In this document: piece after piece, positions 14,968-23,896 of the stretch
How the letters are laid out: each line of letters starts with the position of its first letter
Numbering within the stretch: position 1 is the stretch's first letter
Source: JAJFJD01 sp965228975
GTDB lineage: Bacteria; Pseudomonadota; Alphaproteobacteria; UBA8366
DNA length: 64,000 nt
Direction of reading: 5' to 3'
Assembly: GCA_965228975.1 (NCBI GenBank)
Contig: OZ245851.1
Span: forward strand, 1,922,001-1,986,000
Notes under the pieces: model-generated
The model's database searches: none
What the model was told of the DNA's origin: nothing
The model's input: only the letters and a program-made list of their open reading frames with translations
Made by a program: the position numbers and the translations under genes

Positions 14968-17820
14968 ATGCCCGACACGATCACCATTCGCGGCGCACGC
15001 GAGCATAACCTTCGGAACATCGATATTGATCTTCCGCGGGACAAGCTTATCGTCGTGACCGGGTTGTCCGGATCCGGGAAGTCGTCGCTCGCTTTCGACA
15101 CGATCTATGCCGAGGGACAGCGCCGGTACGTCGAGAGCCTGTCCGCCTATGCGCGGCAATTCCTCGAATTGATGGAAAAGCCCGACGTGGAGACGATCGA
15201 GGGTCTTTCGCCGGCGATCTCGATCGAACAGAAGACGACAAGCCGCAATCCCCGGTCGACCGTTGGTACGGTCACGGAAGTCTATGACTACATGCGACTG
15301 CTGTTCGCCCGGGTCGGCATTCCCTATTCTCCCGCGACGGGCTTGCCGATCGAAAGCCAAACCGTCAGCCAAATGGTCGACCGTGTCATGGCGATGGACG
15401 AAGGCACGCGTCTCTACCTGCTTGCGCCGATCGTGCGCGGCCGCAAGGGCGAGTACCGCAAGGAGTTCGCCGATCTCCAGAAACGAGGGTTCCAGCGGGT
15501 CAAAGTCGACGGCACATTGTATGAAATCGAAGACGTACCGGCGCTCGACAAAAAACGAAAGCACGATATCGAAGTTGTCGTAGACCGGGTGATCGTGCGG
15601 GGCGGCCTCGCGTCACGCTTGGCGGATTCGTTCGAGACGGCCCTCGAACTCGCCGACGGCCTCGCCTTCGCCGAGGATGCGACGACCGGGGACCGGACGA
15701 TCTTTTCCGCCCGCTTCGCCTGCCCGGTGTCCGGCTTCACGATCGACGAGATCGAGCCGCGGCTCTTTTCGTTCAATAATCCGTTCGGCGCATGCCCAAC
15801 CTGCGATGGCTTGGGCACGACGATGCATTTCGATCCGGACCTCATCGTGCCGGACCGCGACAAGTCGCTTTCCGATGGCGCGATCCGCCCGTGGTCCACA
15901 TCGACGTCGCCTTATTACCGGCAAACGCTGGAGAGCCTGGCGAAGCACTTCGCAGTCAGCATGCACACGCCATTCCGCGATCTGCCGGACGACGTTCAGA
16001 ACGCAATCCTGCAAGGCACCGGAAAGACGCCGGTAACGATGGAATACGACGATGGATTGCGCAGCTATAAAACCAAGAAGCCGTTCGAAGGCGTCATGCC
16101 GAACATGCAACGGCGGTGGCGGGAGACCGATTCGAGTTGGGTGCGCGAGGAGTTGGAGCGTTATCAAAACGTCTATCCCTGCTCCGCTTGCGACGGGCAC
16201 CGGTTGAAGCCCGAAGCGCTGGCCGTCAAGATCGACGGCTTGCAGATCGCCAATGTTTCGCGCATGTCGATTGCCGAGGCGCGCGACTGGTTCCTGTCGC
16301 TCGACGCCACGCTGAATGACAAACAGAAGGAAATCGCCGAGCGCATCCTGAAAGAGATCAACGAGCGACTCGGCTTCCTCGTCGATGTAGGGCTCGACTA
16401 TCTGACGCTGGACCGCGCGTCCGGCACGCTGTCGGGTGGCGAAAGCCAGCGGATTCGGTTGGCCTCCCAGATCGGATCCGGTTTGATGGGCGTCCTCTAC
16501 GTTCTCGACGAACCGTCGATCGGACTGCATCCCCGCGACAACAACCGATTGCTGGAGACATTGAAGCGGCTGCGCGACCTCGGGAATACGGTGATCGTGG
16601 TCGAACATGACGAAGAGGCCATGCGCGAAGCCGACTATCTCGTCGATCTCGGCCCGGGCGCGGGCATTCACGGCGGCCGGCTGGTGGCGCACGGCACACC
16701 GACAGAGGTCATGCAGTCGAGCGAAAGCCTGACCGCGCAATACCTCACCGGATTCCGGCAAATCCCCATGCCGGACATTCGCCGCGAGGGACATCCGGGC
16801 CAGATGCTCGAAATCGTCGGCGCCCGCGCGAACAATCTGCAATCGATCGATGTCTCGATCCCGCTTGGCACCTTCGTCTGCTTTACCGGCGTTTCAGGCA
16901 GCGGTAAATCGACCTGTGTGGTGGAGACCCTGTATCGCGCCCTCGCCCGGCACCTGCACAACAGCCGTACCCATCCCGGCGAGCACGACCGGATCAAAGG
17001 CCTGGAGTTCCTGGACAAGGTGATCGATATCGACCAATCGCCGATCGGCCGGACACCACGGTCCAATCCGGCAACCTATACCGGCGCCTTCACGCCGATC
17101 CGCGAATGGTTTTCCGGATTGCCCGAGGCGAAGACCCGCGGCTACGCGCCGGGACGGTTTTCCTTCAACGTGAAGGGAGGCCGTTGCGAGGCATGCCAGG
17201 GCGACGGCGTCATCAAGATCGAGATGCATTTCCTGCCGGACGTGTATGTCCAGTGCGACGTCTGCAAGGGCAAGCGCTACAACCGGGAAACCCTCGAAAT
17301 CACGTTCAAGGACAAGTCGATCGCCGATGTCCTGGAAATGACGGTCGAGGAAGCCGCCGAGTTCTTCCAGGCGGTTCCGTCGATCCGCGACAAGTTGGAA
17401 ACGTTGAAGCGTGTCGGCCTCGGCTATATCCATGTGGGCCAACAGGCGACCACCCTATCAGGCGGCGAAGCGCAACGCGTTAAGCTCGCGAAGGAACTGT
17501 CGCGACGCGCCACCGGCCGGACGCTCTACATCTTGGACGAGCCGACCACCGGGCTCCATTTCGAGGATGTCCGGAAATTGTTGGAAGTGCTGCAGGCACT
17601 GGTCGATCAAGGGAATACGGTGGTGGTGATCGAACACAATCTGGAAGTCATCAAGACCGCCGATCATGTGGTCGACCTCGGCCCGGACGGCGGCAGCCGC
17701 GGCGGTGAGATCATCGCGACCGGTACGCCAGAGGATATCGCGAAGGAACCGCGCAGCCACACCGGCCGCTATCTCCAACCGTATTTCCAAAAACAAACGA
17801 CGCGGCGAAAAAGCGCGTAG
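14968..17820 (+). CDS. uvrA: UvrABC excision nuclease subunit A
   Basis: UvrA recognises bulky DNA lesions and loads UvrB in nucleotide excision repair. The 950-residue protein has two ABC ATPase modules: Walker A GLSGSGKSS near residue 33 and GVSGSGKST in the second half, with LSGGESQRI and LSGGEAQRV signatures. Zinc-binding Cys pairs are present (CPTCDG, CSACDG, CEACQGDG with CDVCKG). I choose the ATG at 14968 (MPDTITIRGA) because homologues begin there; a longer frame from 14821 would add 49 unrelated residues. It is divergent from ssb and ends five bases before the next, convergent gene. Confidence 0.98.
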   Translation: MPDTITIRGAREHNLRNIDIDLPRDKLIVVTGLSGSGKSSLAFDTIYAEGQRRYVESLSAYARQFLELMEKPDVETIEGLSPAISIEQKTTSRNPRSTVGTVTEVYDYMRLLFARVGIPYSPATGLPIESQTVSQMVDRVMAMDEGTRLYLLAPIVRGRKGEYRKEFADLQKRGFQRVKVDGTLYEIEDVPALDKKRKHDIEVVVDRVIVRGGLASRLADSFETALELADGLAFAEDATTGDRTIFSARFACPVSGFTIDEIEPRLFSFNNPFGACPTCDGLGTTMHFDPDLIVPDRDKSLSDGAIRPWSTSTSPYYRQTLESLAKHFAVSMHTPFRDLPDDVQNAILQGTGKTPVTMEYDDGLRSYKTKKPFEGVMPNMQRRWRETDSSWVREELERYQNVYPCSACDGHRLKPEALAVKIDGLQIANVSRMSIAEARDWFLSLDATLNDKQKEIAERILKEINERLGFLVDVGLDYLTLDRASGTLSGGESQRIRLASQIGSGLMGVLYVLDEPSIGLHPRDNNRLLETLKRLRDLGNTVIVVEHDEEAMREADYLVDLGPGAGIHGGRLVAHGTPTEVMQSSESLTAQYLTGFRQIPMPDIRREGHPGQMLEIVGARANNLQSIDVSIPLGTFVCFTGVSGSGKSTCVVETLYRALARHLHNSRTHPGEHDRIKGLEFLDKVIDIDQSPIGRTPRSNPATYTGAFTPIREWFSGLPEAKTRGYAPGRFSFNVKGGRCEACQGDGVIKIEMHFLPDVYVQCDVCKGKRYNRETLEITFKDKSIADVLEMTVEEAAEFFQAVPSIRDKLETLKRVGLGYIHVGQQATTLSGGEAQRVKLAKELSRRATGRTLYILDEPTTGLHFEDVRKLLEVLQALVDQGNTVVVIEHNLEVIKTADHVVDLGPDGGSRGGEIIATGTPEDIAKEPRSHTGRYLQPYFQKQTTRRKSA

Positions 17821-17825
17821 CGGCG

Positions 17826-18620
17826 TTAACTGCCGGTTCCCAGCGCGTCCCAGAATTCCGTGTTCAACGTGCTGACGAAGCTATCGTGATAGCTCTGCAG
17901 GCAGGTGGACATGCCGCCCTTGAACCAGGCGCTCTGGTTAAGGTTTTCGCAAAGCTGTATCCGGTTCGCCATCATGTCCTGGGCCGGCTGCGACACCGGC
18001 GTTTCCCTAAGGACGCGTTTTGCGACCGTCGTCTGCGCCGCCTTCGGCAACGGTTCCGGATTTCCGCGCAGTCGATTGATCATCGCCATTGCGGCTTGCG
18101 CCGCCTCCGAGAGTTTTCCGCCCTGCTCCACCATGGTTTCACCGATGCGGCGGTGTTGACCGACGGCCTGCTCGATTTCGGCCACGGTCTGTGGATTGGA
18201 GTCCGTCGCGAGTGTCTCCGGCAAGAGCGTTGCCCGGGCCGGCACCACCAACGCCACCGTCTCGCCGCCGAGGGCGCGGACCGCCTCTTCTTCGATACTG
18301 ATCATCACCGACGTGTAATGACTGGCGCTGCGGATCCTTAAGCCGTCACCGGGCACCATCCGCTGATATCCGTCTTTGTCGGTGACGACAAGATGCAGTT
18401 CTGTTCCGTCCGCCGGCACATAAGCTTGCCCACTGAGCGGCGCGTCACGCTGCTGCTGCAGGCAGAATGCCGAGAAACGGGCACTGCACACACCGTCCTT
18501 GCAGTGCAATTGCGTCGGTGTCGGCCCGGTGGCAAACAGTCCAAGAATTTGCGGGGCAGCCTCGGCCAAACCAATCGGAAACGCGAACAGCAAACTCACA
18601 ACAAAAACGATCCGGCGCAT
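17826..18620 (-). CDS. Exported protein of unknown function
   Basis: The 264-residue product starts with a signal peptide (MRRIVFVVSLLF, cleavage near AEA-AP). The mature part opens with a short Cys-containing segment (LHCKDGVCSARFSAFC) and later has paired cysteines near the C-terminus (QLCENLN, STCLQSY), so disulfides are likely in the periplasm. I do not recognise a family. The ATG at 18620 is preceded by AGGAGA. It is convergent with uvrA. The 187 bases between it and the divergent cyclase gene at 18808 hold both promoters; I saw nothing else there. Confidence 0.7.
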   Translation of the reverse strand: MRRIVFVVSLLFAFPIGLAEAAPQILGLFATGPTPTQLHCKDGVCSARFSAFCLQQQRDAPLSGQAYVPADGTELHLVVTDKDGYQRMVPGDGLRIRSASHYTSVMISIEEEAVRALGGETVALVVPARATLLPETLATDSNPQTVAEIEQAVGQHRRIGETMVEQGGKLSEAAQAAMAMINRLRGNPEPLPKAAQTTVAKRVLRETPVSQPAQDMMANRIQLCENLNQSAWFKGGMSTCLQSYHDSFVSTLNTEFWDALGTGS

Positions 18621-18807
18621 CAGACAGTCTCCTGTGGTCGACGATTTTCGCAGTATCGTCAGCTTTCCATCATGCATTCTTCCCGTCAATCAACACGTGC
18701 GCGGCAATCCCTCACGGACACGTTACCCTGGTAGGGTTCGCATTTTAGGATATCGTCGCTACATCTGCTTCGACGGGCGAAAAGGCCGCTTGGGAAGGGG
18801 TTGAGAC

Positions 18808-20007
18808 ATGATCGATGTACCGGTCGATATCCTGCATTGGCTGCACGGTGAAGCGCGCGATTTGACGCTGGGCGGTCTTTTCAAAGGGACTTGCGAGCGT
18901 CTCGTCGATAAGGGCGTTCCGATTCGGCGCGCATCGATGAGTGTGCACGAGCTTCATCCGGAATATCTGGCGCGGAGTTTCGAGTGGCGCCGGACCGGCG
19001 TCGAGATGCGCAGGTTCTACCGGACCAATACGCCCCTGGAGAGCGCCGCATACGAAAAGAGCCCGGTGCGGATGATCTTCGAAGGATCGACGATGATCCA
19101 TTGTCGGATCGATCCCGACGATACCGCACTGGAATACCCGATCCTCCAGGACCTGCAGGAAGAAGGGTTCACCGACTACGCCATATTTCCGATTCCCTTC
19201 CGGGCCGGCGACCGGCAGGCGCTCAGCATTGCCACGGACAGCGACGGCGGATTCACAGAGGAACACCTGGCGCTTGTCGGCTCGGTTTTGACCGCTGCCT
19301 CCTTGCAATTCGAGGTGTTGGTCCTGGATCAGATGGTCCACACGATGCTCGACACCTATGTCGGACCGTCGGCCGGGCGGCAAGTCCTGTCCGGCGAGAT
19401 CGCCCGCGGCACGGGCAAGTGCATAAATGCCGTCCTGTGGTACGCCGATCTACGCAAGTTCACCCAATTATCCGAGCATCTGCGCAGCGATGATCTGATT
19501 TCCCTGTTGAATGCCTATTTCGAGTGCATCGTCGGCCCGGTCGAGGAAGGCGGCGGTGAGGTCCTTAAATTCATCGGCGATGCGGTTCTCGCCGTTTTCC
19601 CGCTGCCGTCGCGGGCGATTGCAGCCGACGTCGTTTGCGAGGTCGCCTTGGCCGCCGCCGAAAACGCGGTGGAGAATGTCCTATCGCTCAGCGCCTCTCG
19701 GGAAGCCGCCGGCGACCCGCCGGTCGATTTCGGGGTCGCCCTCCATGTCGGCGACGTGGTGTTCGGAAATGTCGGGTCGGAGCACCGGCTCGACTTCACC
19801 GTCATCGGCCGGGACGTGAACCTTGTCAGCCGGTTGCAGGACCTGTCGTCCCGGCTGAACCAGACACTCATCCTGTCGGACGCCTTCGTGACGCATAGCC
19901 GGCGCGAATTCATCGACCTAGGCAGCCACTCCTTGAAGGGGATCACCGCCGAACAGCGCGCCCATTCACTTAAACCCACGGTCGACACTGTGATCGGAGA
20001 CAAATAG
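18808..20007 (+). CDS. Class III adenylate/guanylate cyclase
   Basis: The C-terminal half (about residues 205-390) is a class III nucleotide cyclase catalytic domain. All catalytic positions are present: metal-binding Asp214 (YADLRKFT) and Asp258 (FIGDAV), base-contacting Lys254 and Thr331, and transition-state residues Asn338 and Arg342 (VNLVSRL). The Lys/Thr pair points toward ATP, so cAMP is the likely product. The first ~170 residues may form a GAF-like sensor domain, but I cannot name it. No membrane segment is evident, so it should be cytosolic. The ATG follows GGGGTTGAGAC with a weak ribosome site. Confidence 0.88.
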   Translation: MIDVPVDILHWLHGEARDLTLGGLFKGTCERLVDKGVPIRRASMSVHELHPEYLARSFEWRRTGVEMRRFYRTNTPLESAAYEKSPVRMIFEGSTMIHCRIDPDDTALEYPILQDLQEEGFTDYAIFPIPFRAGDRQALSIATDSDGGFTEEHLALVGSVLTAASLQFEVLVLDQMVHTMLDTYVGPSAGRQVLSGEIARGTGKCINAVLWYADLRKFTQLSEHLRSDDLISLLNAYFECIVGPVEEGGGEVLKFIGDAVLAVFPLPSRAIAADVVCEVALAAAENAVENVLSLSASREAAGDPPVDFGVALHVGDVVFGNVGSEHRLDFTVIGRDVNLVSRLQDLSSRLNQTLILSDAFVTHSRREFIDLGSHSLKGITAEQRAHSLKPTVDTVIGDK

Positions 20008-20109
20008 GCCCGCCGCGGCGCCCCGCTTGACGGCTTGCACAGGTTGCCAACCCACCCCATCTAATGCATGTGTTTAATTGATCGGCATTCAGTCGAAGGA
20101 CCGTTTTCG

Positions 20110-20421
20110 ATGAGCGAGCAAATCAAACACGGCCCTGGGGCCGGTAACGACGTCAAGGAACATCTGAAATCCCGCGGCACATGGCTGCGGTTGGTCTTCA
20201 TGGTGCTCTTCGCGGTGATCCTCTATATCTCGAAAATCGTCTTGTTCGCCGTCGCCATGCTGCAGTTCCTCTCGACATTGTTCACCGGCGACCGAAACGA
20301 ACGCTTGACGGATTTCGGCGAAAATTTGGGTCGTTTCATTTACCAAGTCGTCCGGTTCCTCACCTTCAATACCGATGATATGCCGTTCCCCTTCGCCGAT
20401 TGGCCGGGGGACCAACCGTAG
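20110..20421 (+). CDS. DUF4389 small membrane protein
   Basis: This 103-residue protein has one or two hydrophobic helices (LVFMVLFAVILYISKIVLF and the following stretch) and the C-terminal signature FLTFNTDDMPFPFADWP, which defines the DUF4389 family. Members are small inner-membrane proteins of unknown function. GAAGGAC lies before the ATG at 20110. It follows the cyclase on the same strand after 102 bases, so the two may be linked, but no shared role is established. Confidence 0.82.
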   Translation: MSEQIKHGPGAGNDVKEHLKSRGTWLRLVFMVLFAVILYISKIVLFAVAMLQFLSTLFTGDRNERLTDFGENLGRFIYQVVRFLTFNTDDMPFPFADWPGDQP

Positions 20422-20486
20422 GACGGAGTCCTTGCAATCGCGCTGCCGCTGCGCGACATAGTGCCTGAATTCTTGCCGTTCAGGAC

Positions 20487-21860
20487 ATGAGGACACCCAC
20501 GGTGCCGCAACGATCCGTTCATATCGTCGGTGGCGGTCTCGCCGGATGCGAGGCTGCGTGGCAACTTGCGCGCCAGGGCATACCCGTCGTCCTATACGAG
20601 ATGCGGCCGCAAGTTGCTACCGACGCGCACCAGACCGATGGTCTGGCCGAACTCGTCTGCTCCAATTCCTTTCGTTCCGACGACGCCGAGTACAATGCCG
20701 TCGGGCTGCTGCATGAGGAAATGCGCCGCTGCGGATCGCTTATCCTGTCCATGGCGGATCGGACCCGGTTGCCCGCCGGGGGTGCGCTCGCGGTGGACCG
20801 GGAGAGATTTAGCGACGCGGTCACGAAAACATTGGCAGATGAACCGCTGGTCACCGTCGAACGGCGCGAAATTGAGGCGCTGCCGCCATCGGACTGGGGT
20901 TCGGTCATCGTCGCTACCGGTCCCCTCACGTCTCCTGCACTGAGCGAGGCCGTCTCGGCCCTGACCGGCGAGGACGAACTGGCCTTCTTCGACGCGATTG
21001 CCCCGATCGTCTACCGCGCCTCCATCGACATGTCGAAGGCGTGGATGCAATCGCGTTACGACAAAGGCGACGGCGACGATTACGTCAACTGCCCGCTCAG
21101 CGAAGAGCAATACAGGGCCTTCATCGACGGATTGATCGGATCCGAGAAGATCCAGTTCCGCGAATGGGAGGCGATCACGCCCTATTTCGAAGGCTGCCTG
21201 CCGATCGAAGTAATGGCGGAGCGTGGGCCGGAAACCCTCCGTTTCGGCCCGATGAAGCCGGTTGGCCTGACGAACCCCCATGCACCGGAAAAGCCCTATG
21301 CGGTTGTCCAGCTCCGACAGGACAACGCGCTGGGAACGCTCTACAACATGGTCGGCTTCCAGACCAAGATGAACTATGCGGAGCAAAAGCGCATCTTCAG
21401 TGCGATCCCGGGGTTGGAGAACGCCCGGTTCGCGCGGCTCGGCGGCATTCACCGGAACACCTTCCTCAACAGCCCGCGCCTTTTGGATGCGACCCTACGG
21501 CTCAACAAGGCCCGGCATCTACGTTTCGCGGGCCAGGTGACCGGGGTCGAAGGATACGTCGAGTCAGCCGCCATCGGGTTGCTCGCCGGCCGCTTCGCCG
21601 CGGCGGACGAACAGGGCGTTTCGCAATCGCCGCCGCCCGAGACCACGGCCCTCGGCGCACTGCTTAATCACATTACCGGCGGTGCCATGGCCGACAGTTT
21701 CCAGCCCATGAACGTGAATTTCGGCTTGTTCCCGCCACTGCAAAATGCGGGAACCGGTAAACGACGGTTACGCGGCCGCGACCGCAAGCGCGCCTATTCC
21801 CAGCGCGCGCTCGCGGACTTGGACCGATGGCTCAACGGCGCCCAGGCCGCCGCCGAGTAA
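20487..21860 (+). CDS. trmFO: Methylenetetrahydrofolate-tRNA (uracil-5-)-methyltransferase
   Basis: TrmFO makes 5-methyluridine at position 54 of the tRNA T-loop using methylenetetrahydrofolate and FAD. The 457-residue length is typical. The N-terminal FAD-binding motif HIVGGGLAGCEAAWQLA, LAELVCSNSFRSD and QLRQDNALGTLYNMVGFQT are family signatures. In many alphaproteobacteria this gene lies near a squalene/phytoene synthase-like gene and secDF, as it does here. The neighbour at 21866 is convergent and ends five bases after its stop. Confidence 0.96.
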   Translation: MRTPTVPQRSVHIVGGGLAGCEAAWQLARQGIPVVLYEMRPQVATDAHQTDGLAELVCSNSFRSDDAEYNAVGLLHEEMRRCGSLILSMADRTRLPAGGALAVDRERFSDAVTKTLADEPLVTVERREIEALPPSDWGSVIVATGPLTSPALSEAVSALTGEDELAFFDAIAPIVYRASIDMSKAWMQSRYDKGDGDDYVNCPLSEEQYRAFIDGLIGSEKIQFREWEAITPYFEGCLPIEVMAERGPETLRFGPMKPVGLTNPHAPEKPYAVVQLRQDNALGTLYNMVGFQTKMNYAEQKRIFSAIPGLENARFARLGGIHRNTFLNSPRLLDATLRLNKARHLRFAGQVTGVEGYVESAAIGLLAGRFAAADEQGVSQSPPPETTALGALLNHITGGAMADSFQPMNVNFGLFPPLQNAGTGKRRLRGRDRKRAYSQRALADLDRWLNGAQAAAE

Positions 21861-21865
21861 TCGCT

Positions 21866-22726
21866 TTAGTACCGCCCCATCATCATCTTCATCGCAAGTC
21901 GAATGCCGACGAACCTGTTCGGCACGGCAAGGCTGGGATCGAAGGGGTCATACCCGGCGCTGGCTAACCGTCGAAGATACAAATCGGTCAGGGCCGCCGG
22001 CAAAAGCGCCGGAAGAGCCTGTTTCGATACATTTCCGCGTGAGGCACGTGCCTTCTCCAGGTGGGTCCGAGCGAGTATGGCGATGTCTTGGACCGCGGCT
22101 GCGATCGCAGGCTCAGGGCGTAACTCCATCAGGTCTCGGCGCTCGACTCGGTGACGGCCGATCAACTCTTCCGGCAGATAGACCCGCCGTTGCGCGAGGT
22201 GGAACGGCATTGCGCGTACCAGCCCGATCAATGCCCAGGCGATTCCAACATGACGACCCGCGGTCAATGCCGCTTCGGTCCGGACACCAAGCGATTCAAG
22301 GGCGAGCCAAATCAAGTTTGACGAGGTTCCTTCCGCATAGCGCAGGAGTGTTTCCAGAGACTCCGGCGCATCGTCGGCGAGGTCCTTCGCCCGCGCGTCG
22401 ATAAGGTCATCGAAATACCGGCGCGTCAGGGCATGATCGGCAACCAACTTGGCCAACGGTTGCACGACTTCATGCCGGCGCGGCGTCCCGTCATAGATGC
22501 CCTCGATCGCCTCGCGCCACCATTGCAGCCGGATTTCACCCAGCATCGGTTCGCTCACCGCTTCGCGCGTTTTCGCGACTTCAAGATTGAACGCATAGAG
22601 GCTGAACAGGCCGTCGCGGTACGCCGGCGGGGCCAACATCGCGGTCGCGAACCGGTCCGGATCATACTGCCGGACCTCATTCCCGCAGTATGAGAGGTTC
22701 CGTATCGCACCGAGTTCCGTTGGCAT
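21866..22726 (-). CDS. Squalene/phytoene synthase-like protein, NDUFAF6 type
   Basis: The 286-residue protein has the squalene/phytoene synthase fold pattern (LFSLYAFNLEVAKTRE, LGEIRLQWWREAI, RRHEVVQPL). Both Asp-rich motifs that bind prenyl diphosphates are lost: the first reads AFNLEVAKTRE instead of DxxxD, and the second region reads GLVRAMPFHLAQRRVYLPEEL without a DxxxD. This matches the NDUFAF6 group, a complex I assembly factor in mitochondria with no known synthase activity. The ATG at 22726 fits homologues; an in-frame start at 22795 is possible. It lies one gene away from the Mth938/NDUFAF3-type gene and secDF. Confidence 0.8.
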   Translation of the reverse strand: MPTELGAIRNLSYCGNEVRQYDPDRFATAMLAPPAYRDGLFSLYAFNLEVAKTREAVSEPMLGEIRLQWWREAIEGIYDGTPRRHEVVQPLAKLVADHALTRRYFDDLIDARAKDLADDAPESLETLLRYAEGTSSNLIWLALESLGVRTEAALTAGRHVGIAWALIGLVRAMPFHLAQRRVYLPEELIGRHRVERRDLMELRPEPAIAAAVQDIAILARTHLEKARASRGNVSKQALPALLPAALTDLYLRRLASAGYDPFDPSLAVPNRFVGIRLAMKMMMGRY

Positions 22727-22821
22727 TGCGCTGAAATTTCCCTTTTCCCTGACCCGACTAGCCGAATCTCGAGCCTGTGCTATATTTATTCGCATTCGCA
22801 CCTTGGGGGAGAAAGAAAGAC

Positions 22822-23424
22822 ATGGCCGCAATTCTTACATCTTTGTCCAGGACGGTGACCGCGGGATTCATTCTCGCGGCCATTCTCTTCGGCATATACG
22901 CGACACAGCAGTATGACAATTTGGCATTCTGGAAATTCTTGTTCCGCTGGCTCCATGTTGTCAGCGGCGTGATGTGGATCGGAATACTCTGGTATTTCAA
23001 TTTCGTCCAGATACCGAATATGCCGAACATCCCGGACGAGCAAAAACCTGCGATCGGCAAGGTTATCGCGCCGGCCGCGCTCTGGTGGTTCCGATGGGGC
23101 GCCATGGGCACGCTCATTACCGGCTTGATCCTGGCGATGATGAACGGATATTTGGTCGATGCCTTGGCCGTCGGCGCCACGAGCGGCGCGCTGGGCCACA
23201 CCATGATCGGTATCGGCATGTGGATGGGCATCATCATGTGGTTCAACGTCTGGTTCGTCATCTGGCCGGCACAACAGAAAGCGCTTGGCATCGTCGAAGC
23301 GGATGACGCGACGAAAGCCGCGTCGGCCCGCACCGCGATGCTGTTCTCGCGCACCAACACGTTGCTGTCGATCCCCATGCTGTTCGCCATGGTGTCCGCA
23401 CAGAACCTGTTTGGAACCTCTTAA
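22822..23424 (+). CDS. PuuD-like membrane protein without cytochrome domain
   Basis: The 200-residue protein has four to five membrane helices and the conserved segment FLFRWLHVVSGVMWIGILWYFNFVQ, typical of the N-terminal membrane domain of urate hydroxylase PuuD. Full PuuD carries a C-terminal cytochrome c domain with CxxCH; none is present here and the protein stops after the membrane part. The conserved histidines in helices (RWLHVVSG, GALGHTMIG) might still bind haem. A GGGGGAGAAAGAAAG ribosome site precedes the ATG at 22822. A strong terminator follows. Function in urate metabolism is doubtful. Confidence 0.75.
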   Translation: MAAILTSLSRTVTAGFILAAILFGIYATQQYDNLAFWKFLFRWLHVVSGVMWIGILWYFNFVQIPNMPNIPDEQKPAIGKVIAPAALWWFRWGAMGTLITGLILAMMNGYLVDALAVGATSGALGHTMIGIGMWMGIIMWFNVWFVIWPAQQKALGIVEADDATKAASARTAMLFSRTNTLLSIPMLFAMVSAQNLFGTS

Positions 23425-23450
23425 ACGGCTTCCACGCCGCATTCGATGGG

Positions 23451-23476
23451 AAACGGGGCCTTCGGGCCCCGTTTTT
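23451..23476 (+). terminator. Strong bidirectional terminator
   Basis: AAACGGGGCC-TTCG-GGCCCCGTTT is a perfect 10-bp stem with a stable TTCG tetraloop followed by TT. It lies 26 bases after the PuuD-like gene and 22 bases after the stop of the convergent Mth938 gene. The A-rich start gives U's in the minus direction, so it serves both. Confidence 0.92.
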
Positions 23477-23497
23477 CGTTCGGCCGGCCGCAGCGGA

Positions 23498-23878
23498 TCA
23501 GACCGGCAGCGCGATCAAGGCCGCGGCAACCCGACGTTCCTCGGCGATCAGCACGTTGTAGGTCCGGCACGCGGCGCCCGTATCCATTGCGTCACAGCCG
23601 ATAGCGTGCTCGCGCAACACCGACCGCAAGTCGGGCGCAAGAAATTCCAGCGTTTCACCGCATCCCAGAACCAGAATTTCCACGGATGGGTCCGCCGCGA
23701 TGATCGGGGCGAAACTGTCGGCTGCCAGCTCACCCATCCGGGCGACGTTCCAGGGTATCGTCCGGTTCTGAAATACCAGGACGGACCCGCTGTGTTCCAT
23801 TCCCGACACACGAAACCGGCCCGCGCCATAACTTTCAATGACTTGCCGGTTTTCGGGAGCCTTCGTCGAGAATTCCAT
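23498..23878 (-). CDS. Mth938-domain protein (NDUFAF3-like)
   Basis: This 126-residue protein is a DUF498/Mth938-domain protein. It has the hallmark segments SGSVLVFQNRTIPWNV and VEILVLGCGETLEFLAPDLR. The mitochondrial relative NDUFAF3 helps assemble respiratory complex I. It begins 18 bases after the secF stop and so is probably the last gene of a yajC-secD-secF-Mth938 operon. This linkage with membrane-insertion genes is known from other alphaproteobacteria. Confidence 0.9.
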   Translation of the reverse strand: MEFSTKAPENRQVIESYGAGRFRVSGMEHSGSVLVFQNRTIPWNVARMGELAADSFAPIIAADPSVEILVLGCGETLEFLAPDLRSVLREHAIGCDAMDTGAACRTYNVLIAEERRVAAALIALPV

Positions 23879-23896
23879 GGACCGGCGGTCCGCCCT

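Noticed and set aside
15613..16842. A 409-codon open frame antisense to uvrA
   Set aside because: Shadow frame with no ribosome site or recognisable domain; uvrA is certain here.
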